DNA from: Patescibacteria group bacterium
GTDB taxonomy: Bacteria; Patescibacteriota; Gracilibacteria; Peribacterales; Peribacteraceae
NCBI GenBank assembly: GCA_018818235.1
Contig: JAHISE010000159.1
Span: 1-11,231, forward strand
Length of the DNA stretch: 11,231 nucleotides
Direction of reading: 5' to 3'
The stretch's first letter is position 1. Each line of letters opens with the position of its first letter. Position numbers and translations under genes: made by a program. The notes below the pieces were generated by a model. The model did not search any database. It had not been told where the DNA came from and worked only from the letters and a program-made list of their open reading frames with translations. Below, one piece after another: positions 10,078 to 11,231 of the stretch.

Positions 10078-11231
10078 ATGCATCTATCCGGACTAAAAGC
10101 ATTGCTTGGGTTAACAGTAGTATTTTTTGTATCAGTTGCTGTTGTGGTGAGTGAAAACCGAAATCAAGGACTGAATTCGCAAATTAGAGGAGACCTATCG
10201 GGAGGTGATAATATTTTGTTTGAATGGGGTCGTTACTATTGTGGAGACGGGGGGGCAAGGTGCACTGCTCAACTTGAAGCCGCTGGAGGATTTGAAGAAA
10301 ACTGCGATGAGTTTGGACTTGGAGCAACAGTTGAGCATGTTGTTAATTTTAATGTTACTGAATATGAGTGCACTTTGGTTGTGTCAGGTATGATAGATAA
10401 CTCACTAGATTTATCTTTGGATGGAGAGAATTTTGATAATGTTACCAATGGTGGTTGTACATTACGTTTCGGGACAAGCATAGGACCTCTTGACTTAGGA
10501 AGTCATTCTTTGCATCTTACAGCAATTGATTATGGTTATCTCGCAGTTGCTCATGTTGTGGTAGCACTTGAATGTGGTATGGATGGAATGGATATGGATA
10601 TGGACATGGACATGGATATGGATGTTGACATGGATATGGACATAGACATGGATACAGATATTGATACCGATGATCCATGCGAAGGAGTAAATTGCAATGA
10701 CGGCAATGCATGTACAACAGACTCATGCAGTGGTGGTTCCTGTGTAAATACATCAATGAATTGCAATGATGGAAATTCATGTACTACAGATTCATGTTCA
10801 AATGGATCATGTGTTAATACTCAAAAGAACTGTAACGATGGAGATTCTTGCACAACAGATTCATGTTCCGGTGGATCATGCGTAAATACACAAAAGAATT
10901 GTGATGATGATGATTCATGTACAACAGACTCATGCAGTGGTGGTTCTTGTGTTAATACAGCTATGGATTGCAATGATGGAAATTCATGTACTACAGATTC
11001 ATGCTCAAATGGATCATGCGTAAATACATCAATGGATTGTGATGATGAAGATTCATGTACAACCGATTCTTGTTCCGGTGGATCATGTGTTAATACATCA
11101 AAGGATTGTGATGATGGAGATTCATGTACTACAGATTCATGTTCAAATGGATCATGTGTTAATACTCAAAAGAACTGTAACGATGGAGATTCTTGCACAA
11201 CAGATTCATGTTCCGGTGGATCATGTGTTAA
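10078..11231 (+). CDS. Secreted Cys-repeat surface protein (Dictyostelium-type repeats), truncated by the window edge
   Basis: 384 codons from the ATG at 10078 with no stop before the right edge. Residues about 5-25 (GLKALLGLTVVFFVSVAVVVS) are a signal peptide or anchor. Residues about 40-165 form an unassigned, probably beta-rich domain with several cysteines. A 32-codon Met-Asp tract (168-199) follows, then from residue about 206 at least eight 23-residue repeats of the form C-x5-C-x4-C-x4-C, for example CNDGNSCTTDSC then SNGSCVNT. These match the Dictyostelium (slime mold) repeat, a cysteine-knotted, Asp-rich module of extracellular proteins that also occurs in bacterial surface proteins. 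A role in adhesion or as a rigid, perhaps metal-binding stalk is inferred. The repeats are nearly identical in DNA, pointing to recent expansion. Any C-terminal anchor lies outside the window. No Shine-Dalgarno is seen. Confidence 0.85.
   Translation, partial: MHLSGLKALLGLTVVFFVSVAVVVSENRNQGLNSQIRGDLSGGDNILFEWGRYYCGDGGARCTAQLEAAGGFEENCDEFGLGATVEHVVNFNVTEYECTLVVSGMIDNSLDLSLDGENFDNVTNGGCTLRFGTSIGPLDLGSHSLHLTAIDYGYLAVAHVVVALECGMDGMDMDMDMDMDMDVDMDMDIDMDTDIDTDDPCEGVNCNDGNACTTDSCSGGSCVNTSMNCNDGNSCTTDSCSNGSCVNTQKNCNDGDSCTTDSCSGGSCVNTQKNCDDDDSCTTDSCSGGSCVNTAMDCNDGNSCTTDSCSNGSCVNTSMDCDDEDSCTTDSCSGGSCVNTSKDCDDGDSCTTDSCSNGSCVNTQKNCNDGDSCTTDSCSGGSCV
10579..10674 (+). repeat. Hexanucleotide tract encoding a Met-Asp dipeptide run
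   Basis: Alternating ATG and GAT/GAC codons (period 6) make an (MD)n tract over 32 codons, with Val, Ile and Thr replacing some Met toward the 3' end. Degeneration at that end (GTT, ATA, ACA, ATT, ACC) suggests an older 3' part and a younger, purer 5' part. Because the unit is 6 nt, length change would alter linker length without breaking the frame. Confidence 0.85.
10693..11231 (+). repeat. Tandem 69-nt coding repeats, at least eight copies
   Basis: Repeats start at 10693, 10762, 10831, 10900, 10969, 11038, 11107 and 11176, exactly 69 nt apart; the last is cut by the window edge. They encode the 23-residue Cys repeats. By eye, 10775-10880 is identical to 11120-11225, a 106-nt match displaced by exactly five repeats. 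Confidence 0.92.

Noticed and set aside
1..11231. TGA recoded as an amino acid (Gracilibacteria-type code)
   Set aside because: TGA terminates the regulator at 3577 and the hydrolase at 3817 exactly where their domains end, and no gene shows internal TGA.

Overview
The window looks like a piece of a Patescibacteria (CPR)-type bacterial chromosome. It is AT-rich and uses the standard code: TGA ends at least two clear genes (stops at 3577 and at 3817 on the minus strand), so this is not a TGA-recoding Gracilibacteria-like lineage. Intergenic spaces are long, Shine-Dalgarno sequences are almost absent, and many genes encode small membrane or surface proteins. A large VirD4-like membrane ATPase, a single-domain response regulator and an HTH/GHKL-ATPase/STAS-like fusion also fit. 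The assignment is an inference from gene style; the window has no rRNA or tRNA.

Layout, left to right. 1-135: the 3' end of an unknown frame, possibly a transposase remnant. 188-717: a four-helix-bundle (IVP/S23-like) gene tightly bracketed by two complementary arrays of a 9-nt unit. 775-2295, minus strand: three small paralogous membrane proteins, two in one operon and one with its own promoter. 2454-3577, plus strand: five TTTACAA boxes spaced 22-23 bp lead into an HTH/GHKL/STAS-like regulator. 3817-5976, minus: a secreted or anchored LamG plus glycoside-hydrolase-like protein. 6198-8690, minus: the VirD4/TraG-like ATPase. 9351-9737, minus: a CheY-like receiver. 9796-9873, plus: a possible 25-residue membrane peptide. 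10078 to the right edge, plus: a secreted protein with a Met-Asp dipeptide tract and at least eight Dictyostelium-type cysteine repeats.

The most striking signal is not a protein. Five intergenic places (188-717, 1267-1501, 6075-6173, 8808-9270, 9877-9972) share one architecture: a left array of 2-8 short units with a period of 7, 8 or 9 nt, a spacer of about 20-430 nt, then a right array of the reverse-complement unit, usually with the same period. The unit sequence is different at each locus, so ordinary repeat masking would miss the family. Only the first copy carries a gene, the four-helix-bundle protein, which fills the space between the arms. I propose a family of mobile or structural elements, one gene-bearing and four short, with that protein as candidate partner. 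The outer ends of the third and fifth copies also resemble each other.

The protein genes suggest a cell investing in its surface (glycan-active enzyme, Cys-repeat adhesin, glycine-rich membrane proteins), a VirD4-like ATPase that may move DNA or protein, and two signalling proteins. Any functional link among them is inferred from proximity only.
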